A DNA stretch of 64,000 nucleotides from Kaistia hirudinis (GCF_014196455.1 NZ_JACIDS010000002.1:620001-684000); one strand, 5' to 3'; shown: positions 18,049 to 27,575, counted from the stretch's first letter. The notes: generated from the sequence alone by a model not told the origin. Numbers and translations: made by a program.

Positions 18049-21000
18049 TCATCCTGCCTCGAGGAACCGCTCCGCCGCTTCCAGATCCACCGAGACCAGC
18101 TGGCTGACGCCGCGCTCGGCCATGGTCACGCCGAAGAGGCGGTTCATGCGCGCCATTGTGATCGGATTATGGGTGATCGTCACGAAGCGCGTGTCGGTCG
18201 AGCGGGCCATTTCGTCGAGAAGATTGCAGAAGCGCTCGACATTATGGTCGTCGAGCGGCGCGTCGACCTCGTCGAGCACGCAGATCGGCGCGGGATTGGT
18301 GAGGAAGACGGCGAAGATCAGCGCCATGGCGGTCAGCGCCTGCTCGCCGCCGGAGAGCAGCGTCATGGTCTGCGGCTTCTTGCCCGGCGGGCGCGCCATG
18401 ATCTCGAGGCCGGCTTCGAGCGGATCGTCGGATTCGGTGAGCTGCAGCTCGGCCGTGCCGCCGCCGAAGAGATGGGTGAAGAGGCGCTGGAACTGCGCAT
18501 TCACGACGTCGAAGGCGGCGAGCAGGCGCTCGCGGCCCTCGCGGTTGAGGCTGGCGATGCCGAGCCGCAGGCGGCGGATCGCCTCGATCAGATCGTCGCG
18601 GTCGGCGATCAGCGCCTCGCGCCGGGCCGAGGTCTCGGTCGCTTCCTCTTCGGCACGCAGATTGACGCCGCCGAGCTTCTCGCGCTCCTGCTTCAGCCTT
18701 TCGAGGCGGGCCTCGACCTGCGCGACATCGGGCAGCGGCGCGGCCGTGTCGATCTCGGCGATCTTCACCACCTCATGCGGCGCGCAGCCGAGTTCGTCGA
18801 CGATGCGCGCCTCGATCTCGGCCCGCCGCTCCTCGGACGCCTTCAGCCGCTCCTCCGTACGCCCGCGCTGCTCGCGCGCCTCGGAAAGCTGGTTGAGCGC
18901 CGCCTGGGCCGCCTTGTCGGCAGTTGCCGCCGCGGCCTCGGCATTGGCGCGCCGCGCCGCGGCCTCGCGCTTCTCGTTCTCGGCGGCGGTGATCGCGGCG
19001 AGCAGCGCGCGGCGGCGGCCGGCGATCTCCTCGGGCGAATCGGCATGGCCCACCCGTTCCGCCTCGATCGAGGCCAGCCGCGCCTGCAGCACGCCGAGCT
19101 GCGCCTCGGCATTCGCCGCGCGCTCCAGCCAGCCGCGCCGCTCATCGGCGATCGAGCCGAGACGGCGGCGACGATTGTCGCTTTCGCGCGCCAACTGGTC
19201 GGCCTCGCCGCGCGCCTCGGAGAGATTGGCGCGGGCTTCGGCGACGCCGGCGCGGGCGAGCGCCATCGCCTGTTCCGCGCGGGCTGTGTCGCCGGCTCCG
19301 GCAAAGGCCTCGTCCGCCGCCCTGGCCTGGCCCTCGGCCTCGGTGACGGAGGCGGCGAAGCGTTCGAGCGATTCGGTGAGCGCCGCATGGCGCGCGGTCA
19401 GGCGGCCCTGTTCCCGCTCGGCGGCGGCCAGGCGGCTCCGCACGCCGTCGAGCCGCGCCCTGGCCGCCCGCACGGCCTCGCGCGCCGCACGCTCTGCGTC
19501 CAGCGCCTTCTTCGCGGCGGCGACGGCGGTCTCGATCGCGCCGCGCCGCTCGGTGACGCGCGCGCGCGCCGTGGCGGCCTCGGCCTCCAGCTCGGCGAGG
19601 CGGTTGCGGTTGGCGAGGCGCTGCGCCGCGGCCGTCGGCGCCTCGGCGGTGGCGACGAAGCCGTCCCAGCGCCAGAGATCGCCTTCGCGCGAGACGAGCA
19701 TCTGTCCCGGCGCGAGCAGGGGCTGCAGCAGCGCGCCCTCGATCCGCTGCACGACGCCGATCTGCGCCAGTGCGCGGGCGAGGACGGCCGGCGCCTCGAC
19801 ATGCGCAGCCAGCGCGGTGGAGCCGGCGGGAAGCGGCGGATCGCCGGCCGAAGGCGCGACAGTCCGCCAATGCGCAGCGGCGGCCTGATCGTCGGAAGAA
19901 TCGAGTGCGTCGCCGAACGCGGCGGCCAGCGCCGCCTCGAAGCCGCGCGCCACGCGGATCTGGTCGAGCAGCGGCGGGCGGCGGCCGGATGGAGCGCCGG
20001 CGCCGAGGATCTTGGCGAGCGTCTTCGCCTCGGTCTCGATCGCGGCGAGCGTGCGCTCGGCCTCGGCGAGTGGACCGCGCAGCGCCGTCTCGGCGTCACG
20101 CGCCAGCGCCGAATCGCGTTCGGCCGTCGTGGCGGCGGCCTCGGTGGCGGCGACCTCGGCCTCGCTTTCGGCGGCGGTCGCCTGCAGCGCGGCCATGCCG
20201 GGCAGCGCGGCAATTTGCGCGTCAAGGCCGGCCTTCTCGCGCTCGACCTCCGCCTTCTGGGCGCGCGCCCGCGCCAGGCGACCCTCGGCCTCGCGTTTCG
20301 CCCGCTCAAGTTCGCTCCGCCGGGCAAGCAGCGCCGCATGCGCCGCGCTCGCCTCCGAAAGCGTCGCCTCGCGCGCCGAAAGCGCGGCCTCGGCGGCCTC
20401 GCGCGCCGTCCGTGCCGCAGCAAGCCGCGCGGCAAGCTCGGCCTCACCGGCCTCGATCGTGGCGCGCTCGGCGTCGAGCTTCTCGACGAGGCCGGCATTC
20501 TCGCGCGCCATCCGCGCCTCGCGCTCGATATCGGCGCGCGCCTGCGTCATCTGCCGTTCGAGCTCGGCGAGCCGCTCGCGCAGCCGCTTCTCGTCGGCAT
20601 CGAGCGAATCGCGCGCGATCACGAGGCGCTGCAGCGTCGCGGCCGCCGCTGCCTCGGCCTCGCGCAGCGCAGGCAGCGCCGAGCCGGCCACCGCCTGGTC
20701 GCGCACCGCCTTGCCCTGCGTCTCCGTACGCTCGGCCACCAGCTGTTCGGCCGCTTCCAGCGCGACGCGCGCCTCGCGCAGCTGCCCCGCCGCGGCATTG
20801 AGCTTCAGATAGAGCGAGGCCGCCTCGGCGCGGCGGATGTCGCCGGAAAGGTTGCGATAGCGATTGGCCTGCCGCGCCTGCCGTTTCAGCGTTTCGAGCT
20901 GGCCCTCGATCTCGGTGACGACGTCTTCCAGTCGTTCGAGATTCTGTTCCGCCGCCTTCAGCCGCTGCTCGGCCTCGTTCCGGCGGGAATAGAGGCCGGA

Positions 21001-21510
21001 GATGCCGGCGGCCTCTTCGAGCACGGCGCGGCGCGCCTGCGGCTTGGCGGCGATCAGCTCGCCGATGCGGCCCTGGCCGACCATGGCCGGCGAGCGCGAA
21101 CCGGTCGAGGCATCGGCGAAGAGCAATTGCACGTCGCGCGCGCGCACCTCGCGGCCATTGATCTTGTAGACCGAGCCGGCCTCGCGCTCGATCCGCCGCG
21201 TCACTTCGAGCCCGTCGGCATTGTTGAACGCCGCCGGCGCCTTGCGCGCGGAATTATCGACGAAGAGCGTCACCTCGGCCGTATTGCGTGCGGGGCGATT
21301 GCCGCTGCCGGAGAAGATGACGTCGTCCATGCCGGACGCGCGCATGTTCTTGTAGGAGCTCTCGCCCATCACCCAGCGCAGCGCTTCGACGAGGTTCGAC
21401 TTGCCGCAGCCATTGGGTCCGACAATGCCGGTCAGGCCCGGCTCGATCAGGAAGTCGGACGGTTCGACGAAGGATTTGAAGCCGGTGAGGCGGAGCCGCG
21501 TAAACTTCAT
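18049..21510 (-). CDS. smc: Chromosome segregation protein SMC
   Basis: The protein has 1153 residues, normal for SMC. Residues 31-38 (GPNGCGKS) are Walker A of the N-terminal head. Long coiled coils rich in Ala, Arg and Glu run from about 170 to 490 and 650 to 1000, separated by a hinge near 500-640 (GAPSGRRPPLLDQIRVARG). The C-terminal head has the signature LSGGEQALTAMALIF and Walker B PICVLDEVDAPLDD. SMC organises and separates replicated chromosomes, usually with ScpA and ScpB, which are not in this window. The gene lies downstream of a dsbA-like gene but a terminator intervenes. Confidence 0.97.
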   Translation of the reverse strand: MKFTRLRLTGFKSFVEPSDFLIEPGLTGIVGPNGCGKSNLVEALRWVMGESSYKNMRASGMDDVIFSGSGNRPARNTAEVTLFVDNSARKAPAAFNNADGLEVTRRIEREAGSVYKINGREVRARDVQLLFADASTGSRSPAMVGQGRIGELIAAKPQARRAVLEEAAGISGLYSRRNEAEQRLKAAEQNLERLEDVVTEIEGQLETLKRQARQANRYRNLSGDIRRAEAASLYLKLNAAAGQLREARVALEAAEQLVAERTETQGKAVRDQAVAGSALPALREAEAAAAATLQRLVIARDSLDADEKRLRERLAELERQMTQARADIEREARMARENAGLVEKLDAERATIEAGEAELAARLAAARTAREAAEAALSAREATLSEASAAHAALLARRSELERAKREAEGRLARARAQKAEVEREKAGLDAQIAALPGMAALQATAAESEAEVAATEAAATTAERDSALARDAETALRGPLAEAERTLAAIETEAKTLAKILGAGAPSGRRPPLLDQIRVARGFEAALAAAFGDALDSSDDQAAAAHWRTVAPSAGDPPLPAGSTALAAHVEAPAVLARALAQIGVVQRIEGALLQPLLAPGQMLVSREGDLWRWDGFVATAEAPTAAAQRLANRNRLAELEAEAATARARVTERRGAIETAVAAAKKALDAERAAREAVRAARARLDGVRSRLAAAEREQGRLTARHAALTESLERFAASVTEAEGQARAADEAFAGAGDTARAEQAMALARAGVAEARANLSEARGEADQLARESDNRRRRLGSIADERRGWLERAANAEAQLGVLQARLASIEAERVGHADSPEEIAGRRRALLAAITAAENEKREAAARRANAEAAAATADKAAQAALNQLSEAREQRGRTEERLKASEERRAEIEARIVDELGCAPHEVVKIAEIDTAAPLPDVAQVEARLERLKQEREKLGGVNLRAEEEATETSARREALIADRDDLIEAIRRLRLGIASLNREGRERLLAAFDVVNAQFQRLFTHLFGGGTAELQLTESDDPLEAGLEIMARPPGKKPQTMTLLSGGEQALTAMALIFAVFLTNPAPICVLDEVDAPLDDHNVERFCNLLDEMARSTDTRFVTITHNPITMARMNRLFGVTMAERGVSQLVSVDLEAAERFLEAG

Positions 21511-21540
21511 GGCGCGGTTCCAGACGAGGGCTCAGCCCTG

Positions 21541-21577
21541 AAAAAGGCAAAGCCGGCCAACCCCGCGGGCGGCCGGC
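21541..21577 (-). terminator. Terminator after the DsbA-like gene
   Basis: On the minus strand GCCGGCC and GGCCGGC arms (21552-21577) enclose a GC-rich loop and are followed by TTTGCCTTTTT. It lies between the dsbA-like stop and the smc start, so smc probably has its own promoter or is reached by read-through. Confidence 0.75.
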
Positions 21578-21597
21578 CTGCAGGTCGTTGGGCTGCC

Positions 21598-22233
21598 TCA
21601 GACGAGCAGCTTCTCGATTTCCTCGAGCGTAAGCGCACCCGGCTGCTTCACTCCGTTGATAAAGAAGGTCGGCGTGGCATCCACGCCGAAATCCTTCGCA
21701 CCGCGATCCTTGATCGCGTTCACTGCATCGAGGAGGGCCTGGTTTTTCAAGGCCAGCTCGAAAGTCTCCTGTGTAAAACCGACCTGCTTGGCGATGTTGA
21801 AGAGGGCAGGGACCGGATTATCCACAAAAGCCCAGTTCTGCTGCTGGTCGAACAGCAGGTCGACCATGGGATAGAATTTGTCGTTCGGCGCGGCGTGCGC
21901 GAGCATGAAGCCGGCGCTGGCGAGCGGATCGAGCGGGAAGTCGCGCAGGATGAAGCGCACCTTGCCCGTGTCGATATATTTCTGCTTCAGCTCAGGCCAG
22001 GTCGTGTCGTGGAAATGCTTGCAGTGGGTGCAGGTGAGCGAAGCGTATTCAACGATGGTGTTCGGCGCATTCTCCGGGCCGAGCACCTGATCGCCGAGCG
22101 GGCCCGGCTTCAGGAGTTCCGCCATATCGACCTTGGTCTGCGCAAAGGCGGCGGCCGGCAGGAGCGACAATGCGCTGGCGCCGAAGGCAGCGGCACCCAT
22201 GCCGACAATGAACTCTCTACGATTGAACGGCAC
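21598..22233 (-). CDS. DsbA family thiol:disulfide oxidoreductase with Tat-like signal
   Basis: The GTG start at 22233 has AGGAG upstream and gives 211 residues. The N-terminus NRREFIVGMGAAAFG... ends at AFA and has a twin arginine followed by a Phe-Ile pair, so Tat export is possible. The thioredoxin-fold active site is CTHC in YASLTCTHCKHFHD. The cis-Pro loop is in VDATPTFFINGVKQ. It belongs to the DsbA/Com1-like group that forms disulfides in periplasmic proteins. The DUF721-dsbA-smc order is common in Hyphomicrobiales. A longer ATG frame from 22287 is possible but would bury the signal. Confidence 0.9.
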   Translation of the reverse strand: MPFNRREFIVGMGAAAFGASALSLLPAAAFAQTKVDMAELLKPGPLGDQVLGPENAPNTIVEYASLTCTHCKHFHDTTWPELKQKYIDTGKVRFILRDFPLDPLASAGFMLAHAAPNDKFYPMVDLLFDQQQNWAFVDNPVPALFNIAKQVGFTQETFELALKNQALLDAVNAIKDRGAKDFGVDATPTFFINGVKQPGALTLEEIEKLLV

Positions 22234-22365
22234 GGACGCGATCTCCTGAGGCTCGTCGAGGCACGCCCGGTTGGCGGCGCGCCCCAAAAGGTTCGGTAGA
22301 AACGCTTGCCACGGCTCGGAGGGCCATTTCCAGCAAAATTGCGGAGAGCTTCGCCTCTGCCGTCT

Positions 22366-22890
22366 TCACGATCTCTCGACCGTTCGGGCATAGACGGCCC
22401 GTCCGAGCTTTTCGAGCGCACTGCGCAGGCCCTCGCTTTCGACCGGACCGACACGATCGCGAATCGCCGCCTCGGCACTCTCCGGGAGTCTCGGTTCGGC
22501 GCGCGGCGCCTCTGCGACCCGGCGCTCGACCGGCCCCTGGACGATGCGAATCGATCCGATCGCGCGAAAGCCGAGAAAGGCGTTCACCCGGTCGAGCACC
22601 AGCGTGAGCTCATGCTGTAGATATATGGCCATGCCGGCATCGACCCGCACCACCAGCGTGGCGCCGCGGGCGCTCTCGCCTTCGCGGCGCGGCCAGATGA
22701 TCTTCTCGGGCTGCGTGGAGCCCGCATAGCGCTTTCCGACAATATCGTCCCAGGCGCCGATCAGATCGGCCGAAGCGAAGCCGCGCTTGGCGCAGATGGG
22801 ATCGATCACCGCGCCGATGAGGGCGCCGATCGGCCTTGCGTCCCGTCCGCCGCCGCCGCGCCGTGAACCGTCTCGCCTTGCGTCACTCAT
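22366..22890 (-). CDS. DUF721 / DciA-family protein
   Basis: From the ATG at 22890 the protein has 174 residues; an ATG three codons upstream (22899) is equally possible. The N-terminal part (residues about 15-105) matches DUF721, including FASADLIGAWDDIVGKRYAGSTQPEKIIWPR and ATLVVRVDAGMAIYLQHELTLVLDRVNAFLG. DciA-like proteins help load the replicative helicase in bacteria that lack DnaC. The remaining 70 residues are Glu/Arg/Pro-rich and variable. It lies upstream of the dsbA-like gene on the same strand with a gap of 132 bp. Confidence 0.88.
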   Translation of the reverse strand: MSDARRDGSRRGGGGRDARPIGALIGAVIDPICAKRGFASADLIGAWDDIVGKRYAGSTQPEKIIWPRREGESARGATLVVRVDAGMAIYLQHELTLVLDRVNAFLGFRAIGSIRIVQGPVERRVAEAPRAEPRLPESAEAAIRDRVGPVESEGLRSALEKLGRAVYARTVERS

Positions 22891-23110
22891 GACAGACATC
22901 TCGCACGGGGGCGCGCGAAGGAAAAGCCGCGCTGCCGCGAAAACGCCCGCTTGGTTTGTCGTAGGGTAATGTCGGAGGCCAAAAATATCTTTTCGAATCA
23001 ATAGTTTGGTGTCGGTCCGACTCGCCTTGACACGCCATGATGCCGTCACTATTGTGCGCGCGGTTTCGGGGGATGGCAGGAGCGCACCCGCATTCCATGG
23101 CCCGGCGAGG

Positions 23111-23512
23111 ATGACGCTATTGAGCGATTCGGGATCGCAGGGCAGTGGAGACGGAAAGAAGCGCTCAGCCGGAGACGAAGCCGCGCTGTCCGAAAGGCTG
23201 CGCTCGCTCGGAAGCCGGCTGGATAAGGTCGCCGAAGAGCAGAAGCGTGAGGCTGCGGCGGCTCCCGCGTCCGGCGGAATGCAGGGCATGGGACTCGCCT
23301 TTCGGGTTGCGGCCGAGTTCGCCTCGGGCGTGCTGGTCGGTGCCGGTCTGGGCTGGATTGTCGACCATTTTCTCGGTACGTCCCCCTGGGGGCTTATCGT
23401 GCTGCTTCTGCTGGGCTTCTGCGCAGGCGTCCTGAACGTGCTGCGGGCGGTCGGCAGGATATCTCAGCCCGAAGAACGGCTCCGTGGCCGTTCCAAGGGC
23501 GACGGGACTTGA
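23111..23512 (+). CDS. atpI: ATP synthase accessory protein AtpI
   Basis: The start at 23111 gives 133 residues. The first 60 are charged and Ser/Gly-rich, and two membrane helices follow (about 65-87 and 91-113). The motif [36 protein letters not shown] is typical of alphaproteobacterial AtpI. AtpI aids assembly of the c-ring and possibly Mg2+ supply. The gene leads the FO operon. It ends 55 bp before the GTG of atpB. The frame is open upstream, but the residues there do not resemble AtpI. Confidence 0.93.
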   Translation: MTLLSDSGSQGSGDGKKRSAGDEAALSERLRSLGSRLDKVAEEQKREAAAAPASGGMQGMGLAFRVAAEFASGVLVGAGLGWIVDHFLGTSPWGLIVLLLLGFCAGVLNVLRAVGRISQPEERLRGRSKGDGT

Positions 23513-23567
23513 ATTCAAGGCTTCGATCAGTGATCGAGGCATCATTAGAGGCAAAGAGGCGGGCTCG

Positions 23568-24320
23568 GTGGCGAACGATCCGATTCACCAGTTTCAGATC
23601 CACGAGTATTTCCCGCTCGGCCATTTCGGCGGCATGGAGTTCCATTTCACGAACTCTGCCGTGTCGATGATCGCCAATGTGGTGGTCGTCACGGGCTTTC
23701 TCTATCTCGCGACCGCGAAGCGCAGCCTGGTTCCGGGCCGGACGCAGTCGGTTGCGGAACTCGCCTATGAATTCGTCGCCAACACGCTGAAATCGAGCGC
23801 GGGCAAGGAGGGGATGCGTTTCTTCCCCTTCGTCTTCTCGCTCTTCAGCTTCATCCTGATGGCGAATCTCTTCGGCATGTTCCCGTATTTCCTGACGGCG
23901 ACGAGCCAGATCATCATCACCTTCGCGCTCGCCATGACGGTGATGCTCGTGGTGGTCGGCTACGGCTTCTACCGTCACGGCTTCCATTTCCTCGGCCTCT
24001 TCGTGCCGCATGGGGTGCCGGGCGCAGTCATTCCGCTGGTCTCGGCGATCGAGGTGATCTCGTTCCTCTCGCGGCCGATCAGCCTCTCCGTTCGTCTTTT
24101 CGCCAACATGCTCGCCGGTCACATCACGCTGAAGGTATTCGCCGGCTTCGTGGTGACGCTGGCCGGCCTCGGTGTCGCCGGCATTGGCGGGGCGATCGTC
24201 CCGCTCGTGATGACCGTCGCGCTGACGGCGCTCGAGTTCCTCGTCGCTTTCCTGCAGGCCTATGTCTTCACGATCCTGACCTGCATGTATCTGAACGACG
24301 CCCTGCATCCCGGCCACTGA
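23568..24320 (+). CDS. atpB: F0F1 ATP synthase subunit a
   Basis: The GTG start at 23568 gives 250 residues and the family N-terminus [17 protein letters not shown]. It is a membrane protein with five or six helices that forms the proton half-channels next to the c-ring. The essential arginine is in [14 protein letters not shown], and [16 protein letters not shown] carries the conserved Glu/Gln pair of the last helices. It is encoded between atpI and atpE. The frame is open 28 codons upstream but those residues do not match the family. Confidence 0.97.
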   Translation: MANDPIHQFQIHEYFPLGHFGGMEFHFTNSAVSMIANVVVVTGFLYLATAKRSLVPGRTQSVAELAYEFVANTLKSSAGKEGMRFFPFVFSLFSFILMANLFGMFPYFLTATSQIIITFALAMTVMLVVVGYGFYRHGFHFLGLFVPHGVPGAVIPLVSAIEVISFLSRPISLSVRLFANMLAGHITLKVFAGFVVTLAGLGVAGIGGAIVPLVMTVALTALEFLVAFLQAYVFTILTCMYLNDALHPGH

Positions 24321-24380
24321 GCCGGGGCAACGGCACTCCCCTCAACTGCAATTCCCGATTACCCCTGAAGGAGAATGGAA

Positions 24381-24608
24381 ATGGAAGCGGAAGCCGCGAA
24401 GTTCATCGGTGCTGGTCTCGCCTGCTTTGGCATGGCGGGCGCCGCTCTCGGCCTCGGCAACATCTTCGGCAACTTCCTGTCGGGCGCCCTGCGCAACCCG
24501 TCGGCTGCCGATGGCCAGTTCGGCCGCCTCATCCTCGGCTTCGCCGTGACGGAAGCGCTGGGCATCTTCTCGCTGCTCGTCGCCCTGCTGCTCCTGTTCG
24601 TGGTCTGA
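24381..24608 (+). CDS. atpE: F0F1 ATP synthase subunit c
   Basis: The protein has 75 residues from the second of two close ATGs. The start at 24381 has AAGGAG at the best spacing and gives the family N-terminus [14 protein letters not shown]; the ATG at 24375 would add two residues. It is a two-helix hairpin. The proton-binding carboxylate is Glu58 in [14 protein letters not shown], and the polar loop is RNPSAADGQ. It forms the rotor ring. A GC-rich hairpin follows the stop codon. Confidence 0.98.
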   Translation: MEAEAAKFIGAGLACFGMAGAALGLGNIFGNFLSGALRNPSAADGQFGRLILGFAVTEALGIFSLLVALLLLFVV

Positions 24609-24615
24609 TCCGGCT

Positions 24616-24634
24616 GGCCGGCCCGGCGCCGGCC
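24616..24634 (+). promoter_or_regulatory. Hairpin between atpE and the b' gene
   Basis: GGCCGGC at 24616-24622 pairs with GCCGGCC at 24628-24634 around a 5-nt loop. No T-tract follows. It may stabilise the 3' end of the atpE message or partly stop transcription, which would help raise subunit c over the other subunits. That role is inferred. Confidence 0.4.
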
Positions 24635-24701
24635 TCCCGTCACGGTGTGCGGCGGGCTCTCCCGCCGCATGACGTTTTCAGCTCGATCCGGGGTCACCAT
24701 T

Positions 24702-25460
24702 ATGACTTGGCTCGTCAGCGCCGCCATGGCGCAAGAATCGGCACCCGCACCGGCCGCGGCTGAACCCGCTGCCGCTCCGGCGGCGCCTGCGGCTGCGCCG
24801 GCTCCTGCTGCCCAGCCGGCGCCTGCTGCCGCCCCTGCTGCGCAGGATGCGGCTCCCGCCCCGAACCCGGCTCCGGCCGGCCATGAGGCGGCTCCCGCAG
24901 GTCACGACGCGGCGCCCGCCGCGAACGCGACCCATAGCGAGGTCGGCGCGCCCGGCGGCGAGCACAAGGGCGCGTTCCCGCCCTTCGACACGCACACATT
25001 CCCCTCGCAGATCTTCTGGTTTGTGATCTGCTTCGGTGTGCTCTACATCCTCATGAAGCGGGTCATCACGCCGCGCATCGGCGCGATCGTCGAGGGCCGT
25101 GCCGCGCGGATCGAGGGCGATATCGCGGAGGCCCAGCGCCTGCGCAAGTCGTCGGACGATGCGCTGACCGGCTATGAAAAGGCGCTCGCAGACGCCCGCG
25201 CCTCGGCCCACAAGATCGCCCAGTCGGCGACCGACGAGGCCAAGGGCAAGGCCGACACGCGCCGTGGCGAGATCGAGGCGGAGCTTTCCGCCAAGCTCGC
25301 CGATGCGGAAGCGCGGATCGGCGCGATCAAGTCCAAGGCGCTCGCCGAGGTCGGTTCGATCGCCGAGGAAACGGCTGCCGCCGTCGTCGAGGCGCTGATC
25401 GGACACCAGCCGGCCGCCGACGAGGTCAAGTCGGCCGTCGCGTCGGTTTCGAGCAAGTAG
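24702..25460 (+). CDS. F0F1 ATP synthase subunit b' with long Ala/Pro-rich N-terminus
   Basis: From the ATG at 24702 the protein has 252 residues. The single membrane helix is at about 103-118 (SQIFWFVICFGVLYILM), followed by KRVITPRIGAIVEGRAARIEGDIAEAQRL and a long charged coiled coil, the b/b' stator stalk. Residues 11-95 are almost only Ala, Pro, Gln, Gly and His, so the segment before the helix is about 70 residues longer than in typical b' subunits. The Shine-Dalgarno is weak, and an ATG at 24669 in the same frame would make the N-terminus look like a signal peptide. The gene precedes atpF with a 13-bp gap. Confidence 0.92.
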   Translation: MTWLVSAAMAQESAPAPAAAEPAAAPAAPAAAPAPAAQPAPAAAPAAQDAAPAPNPAPAGHEAAPAGHDAAPAANATHSEVGAPGGEHKGAFPPFDTHTFPSQIFWFVICFGVLYILMKRVITPRIGAIVEGRAARIEGDIAEAQRLRKSSDDALTGYEKALADARASAHKIAQSATDEAKGKADTRRGEIEAELSAKLADAEARIGAIKSKALAEVGSIAEETAAAVVEALIGHQPAADEVKSAVASVSSK

Positions 25461-25473
25461 GGAGCGCTGAGCG

Positions 25474-25959
25474 ATGGAATTCGACGCCACATTCTACGCG
25501 CTCGTCGCGCTGGCTCTCTTCGTCGTGCTGCTCGGCTGGCTCGGCGTCCACAAGAAGGTGGGCGCGGCGCTCGACAGCCGCGCTTCGCTGATCGCCAAGG
25601 AACTGGACGAGGCGAAGCGCCTGCGCGAGGAAGCGGCGGCTCTGCTCGCCGACTACCAGAAGCGCGCCAAGGATGCCGAACTCGAGGCCCGCTCGATCAT
25701 CGACCAGGCGACCCGCGAGGCGGCTGCCCTGGCCGAGGAGACGAAGTCGCAGCTCGAGGATTATGTCACGCGCCGCACCAAGATGGCCGAGGACAAGATC
25801 TCGCAGGCCGAGCACCAGGCCCTCGCCGAAGTGCGCTCGCTGTCGGCTGACGTCGCCGTCGCGGCGGCTGAGAAGCTGATTGCGGCCAAGATGAAGGCCG
25901 GCGCTGCGGCGGATTTCGTCGCGTCGTCGATCGACGAGGTCAAGAAGCGCCTCAACTGA
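25474..25959 (+). CDS. atpF: F0F1 ATP synthase subunit b
   Basis: The protein has 161 residues. One N-terminal membrane helix (residues about 5-25, FYALVALALFVVLLGWLGV) is followed by the motif KKVGAALDSRASLIAKELDEAKRLREEA and a long coiled coil ending in VAAAEKLIAAKM. With b' it forms the peripheral stalk linking FO to F1. It is the last gene of the FO operon here; the F1 genes are elsewhere. A likely terminator follows inside convergent rnhB. Confidence 0.97.
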   Translation: MEFDATFYALVALALFVVLLGWLGVHKKVGAALDSRASLIAKELDEAKRLREEAAALLADYQKRAKDAELEARSIIDQATREAAALAEETKSQLEDYVTRRTKMAEDKISQAEHQALAEVRSLSADVAVAAAEKLIAAKMKAGAAADFVASSIDEVKKRLN

Positions 25960-25965
25960 GGCGGC

Positions 25966-26679
25966 TCAGCCCTCGACGAGCTCGTCTGCGAACATCGCGC
26001 CGCCGGCTTGCCCGGCGGCGTTTTCGTTTGAGAGGACGGCCCGCACCGGCGCAAAAGTCGTGCGGTGCAGCGGGCAGGCGCCATGCGCGCGCAGCGCCTC
26101 CAGATGCAGCGCGGTGCCGTAGCCCATATGCCGCTCGAAGCCGTAATGCGGATAATGGCGGCCGGCGCGGATCATCATCCGGTCGCGGGTGACCTTGGCG
26201 ACGATCGAGGCCGCGGCGATCGAGACCGACCGCGCATCCCCCTTCACCACCGCCTCGCCGGCGCAGGGCAGGCCCGGCGGCACGTCGATGCCGTCGATGA
26301 TCGCGTGGTCGGGCAGCAGCGGCAGCCCGGCGACGGCCCGCGCCATGGCCCAGAGCGTCGCCTTGCGGATGTCCGTGGCGCCGATCCGCGCGACGGAGGC
26401 TGCGACGACCGACACCGCGGCGTTCGCCATGATCGCGCCGTAGAGCGCCTCGCGCGCCGCCCGGTCGAGCTTCTTCGAATCGTCGAGCCCGTCCGGAACG
26501 CGTCGCGGATCGAGCACCACGGCGGCGGCCACGACCGGGCCGGCGAGCGGCCCGCGGCCGGCTTCGTCTATGCCGACGACCAGCTTCGCGCCGCCCCGCC
26601 GCAGCCGGCGCTCGATCGCGTCGGTGGGGGCGGGCGGTAGCTCGAAGAGCAGCGGCGATTCGGTCGGTCGGCGGGCCAT
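25966..26679 (-). CDS. rnhB: Ribonuclease HII
   Basis: The ATG at 26679 gives 237 residues. RNase HII cuts RNA in DNA-RNA hybrids and single ribonucleotides in DNA. Active-site acids are in [19 protein letters not shown] (DEAGRG), in [10 protein letters not shown], and near [34 protein letters not shown] is the conserved substrate loop. The last 40 residues ([17 protein letters not shown]...) are variable, and the coding DNA there forms the atp terminator on the other strand. It converges on atpF with 6 bp between stops. Confidence 0.96.
   Translation of the reverse strand: MARRPTESPLLFELPPAPTDAIERRLRRGGAKLVVGIDEAGRGPLAGPVVAAAVVLDPRRVPDGLDDSKKLDRAAREALYGAIMANAAVSVVAASVARIGATDIRKATLWAMARAVAGLPLLPDHAIIDGIDVPPGLPCAGEAVVKGDARSVSIAAASIVAKVTRDRMMIRAGRHYPHYGFERHMGYGTALHLEALRAHGACPLHRTTFAPVRAVLSNENAAGQAGGAMFADELVEG
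25998..26029 (+). terminator. Terminator of the FO operon inside the rnhB 3' end
   Basis: CGCCGCCGG at 25998-26006 pairs perfectly with CCGGCGGCG at 26012-26020 around a 5-base loop, and TTTTCGTTT follows at 26021-26029. It lies 38 bp past the atpF stop, within the antisense of the last codons of rnhB. Confidence 0.85.
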
Positions 26680-26729
26680 GGCGGGACCTTCGCCAATGGC
26701 AGCGGCGCGCGCAAGGCGGCGCGGCGCCG

Positions 26730-27575
26730 CTATTTCTCGGCGGCGGGTTTCGGCGCGGTCTTCGGAGCGGGTTTGGCGGCGGCGCGCGGCGCGGCGGCCT
26801 TGGCCGCGGGCTTGGCGACGCTCGGCGCCTTTGGCTGGTGGCGAATCAGCACGGCCTTGCCGCCGGCATCCATGTCGACACGGCGAATCTCGACGCCCGG
26901 CACCGTCTCCATCAGGTCGACGAGCTTGCGATAGCCGAAATTGCGCGAATCGAAATCGGGCATGCGCTTGAACAGGATAGTGCCGACGGCGCCGAGATGC
27001 GCCCAGCCATCGTCGCCCGATACGTCCTCGATCGCCGAATCGATCTCGTCCTTGGGCAGCTTCGGCCCGCTCTTGGCCGGCGCGACGGCTGCCTTCCGCT
27101 CCGGCGCCTTCTGCGCCTTCTCCTCGGCCAGCAGCAGATCGCAATAGAAGAAGCGGTCGCAGGCGGCGACATAGGGCTTGGTCGATTTCTGCTCGCCAAA
27201 GCCATAGACGACGAGGCCGTCCTCGCGGATGCGGCTCGCGAGCGTCGTGAAATCGCTGTCGCTCGACGCGATGCAGAAGCCGTCGAGGCCCTTCTCGTGC
27301 AGCATGTCCATCGCTTCGATGGCGAGCTTCATGTCGGTCGCATTCTTGCCGACCGCCGCGGGCGGCACATGGACCGGCGTCAGCGCGTGGCTGTGCAACA
27401 GCGGCTGCCAGGCGTTCATCGCGCTCGAGGCGAAATGGCCATAGACGCGGCGGATCACGATCCGGCCGAGCGTCGAGGCCTCGCGAATGATGATCGGCAG
27501 AAAATCGGCGCGCACATTGTCGGCGTCGATGAGAAGCGCCAGCTTGGCGGTGGCATTGGCGGCGATATCGGCCAT
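26730..27575 (-). CDS. NYN-domain RNase-like protein (LabA/DUF88 group) with OST-HTH region
   Basis: The protein has 281 residues from the ATG at 27575, which begins the family sequence ([21 protein letters not shown]). The NYN (PIN-like) domain runs from about 12 to 150: DADN near 17, [17 protein letters not shown], and [20 protein letters not shown] carry the acidic residues that would bind metal. A second domain (about 185-240, [19 protein letters not shown]...) looks like an OST-HTH/LOTUS fold. The last 35 residues are Lys/Ala/Pro-rich. RNA binding or RNA cleavage is likely; its targets are unknown. It lies upstream of rnhB on the same strand (50 bp gap). Confidence 0.88.
   Translation of the reverse strand: MADIAANATAKLALLIDADNVRADFLPIIIREASTLGRIVIRRVYGHFASSAMNAWQPLLHSHALTPVHVPPAAVGKNATDMKLAIEAMDMLHEKGLDGFCIASSDSDFTTLASRIREDGLVVYGFGEQKSTKPYVAACDRFFYCDLLLAEEKAQKAPERKAAVAPAKSGPKLPKDEIDSAIEDVSGDDGWAHLGAVGTILFKRMPDFDSRNFGYRKLVDLMETVPGVEIRRVDMDAGGKAVLIRHQPKAPSVAKPAAKAAAPRAAAKPAPKTAPKPAAEK

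Noticed and set aside
17872-22299. Open frame of 1475 codons opposite smc and the dsbA-like gene
   Set aside because: It spans several real genes on the other strand, is Arg/Leu/Gly-rich without domains, and is a codon-bias artefact.
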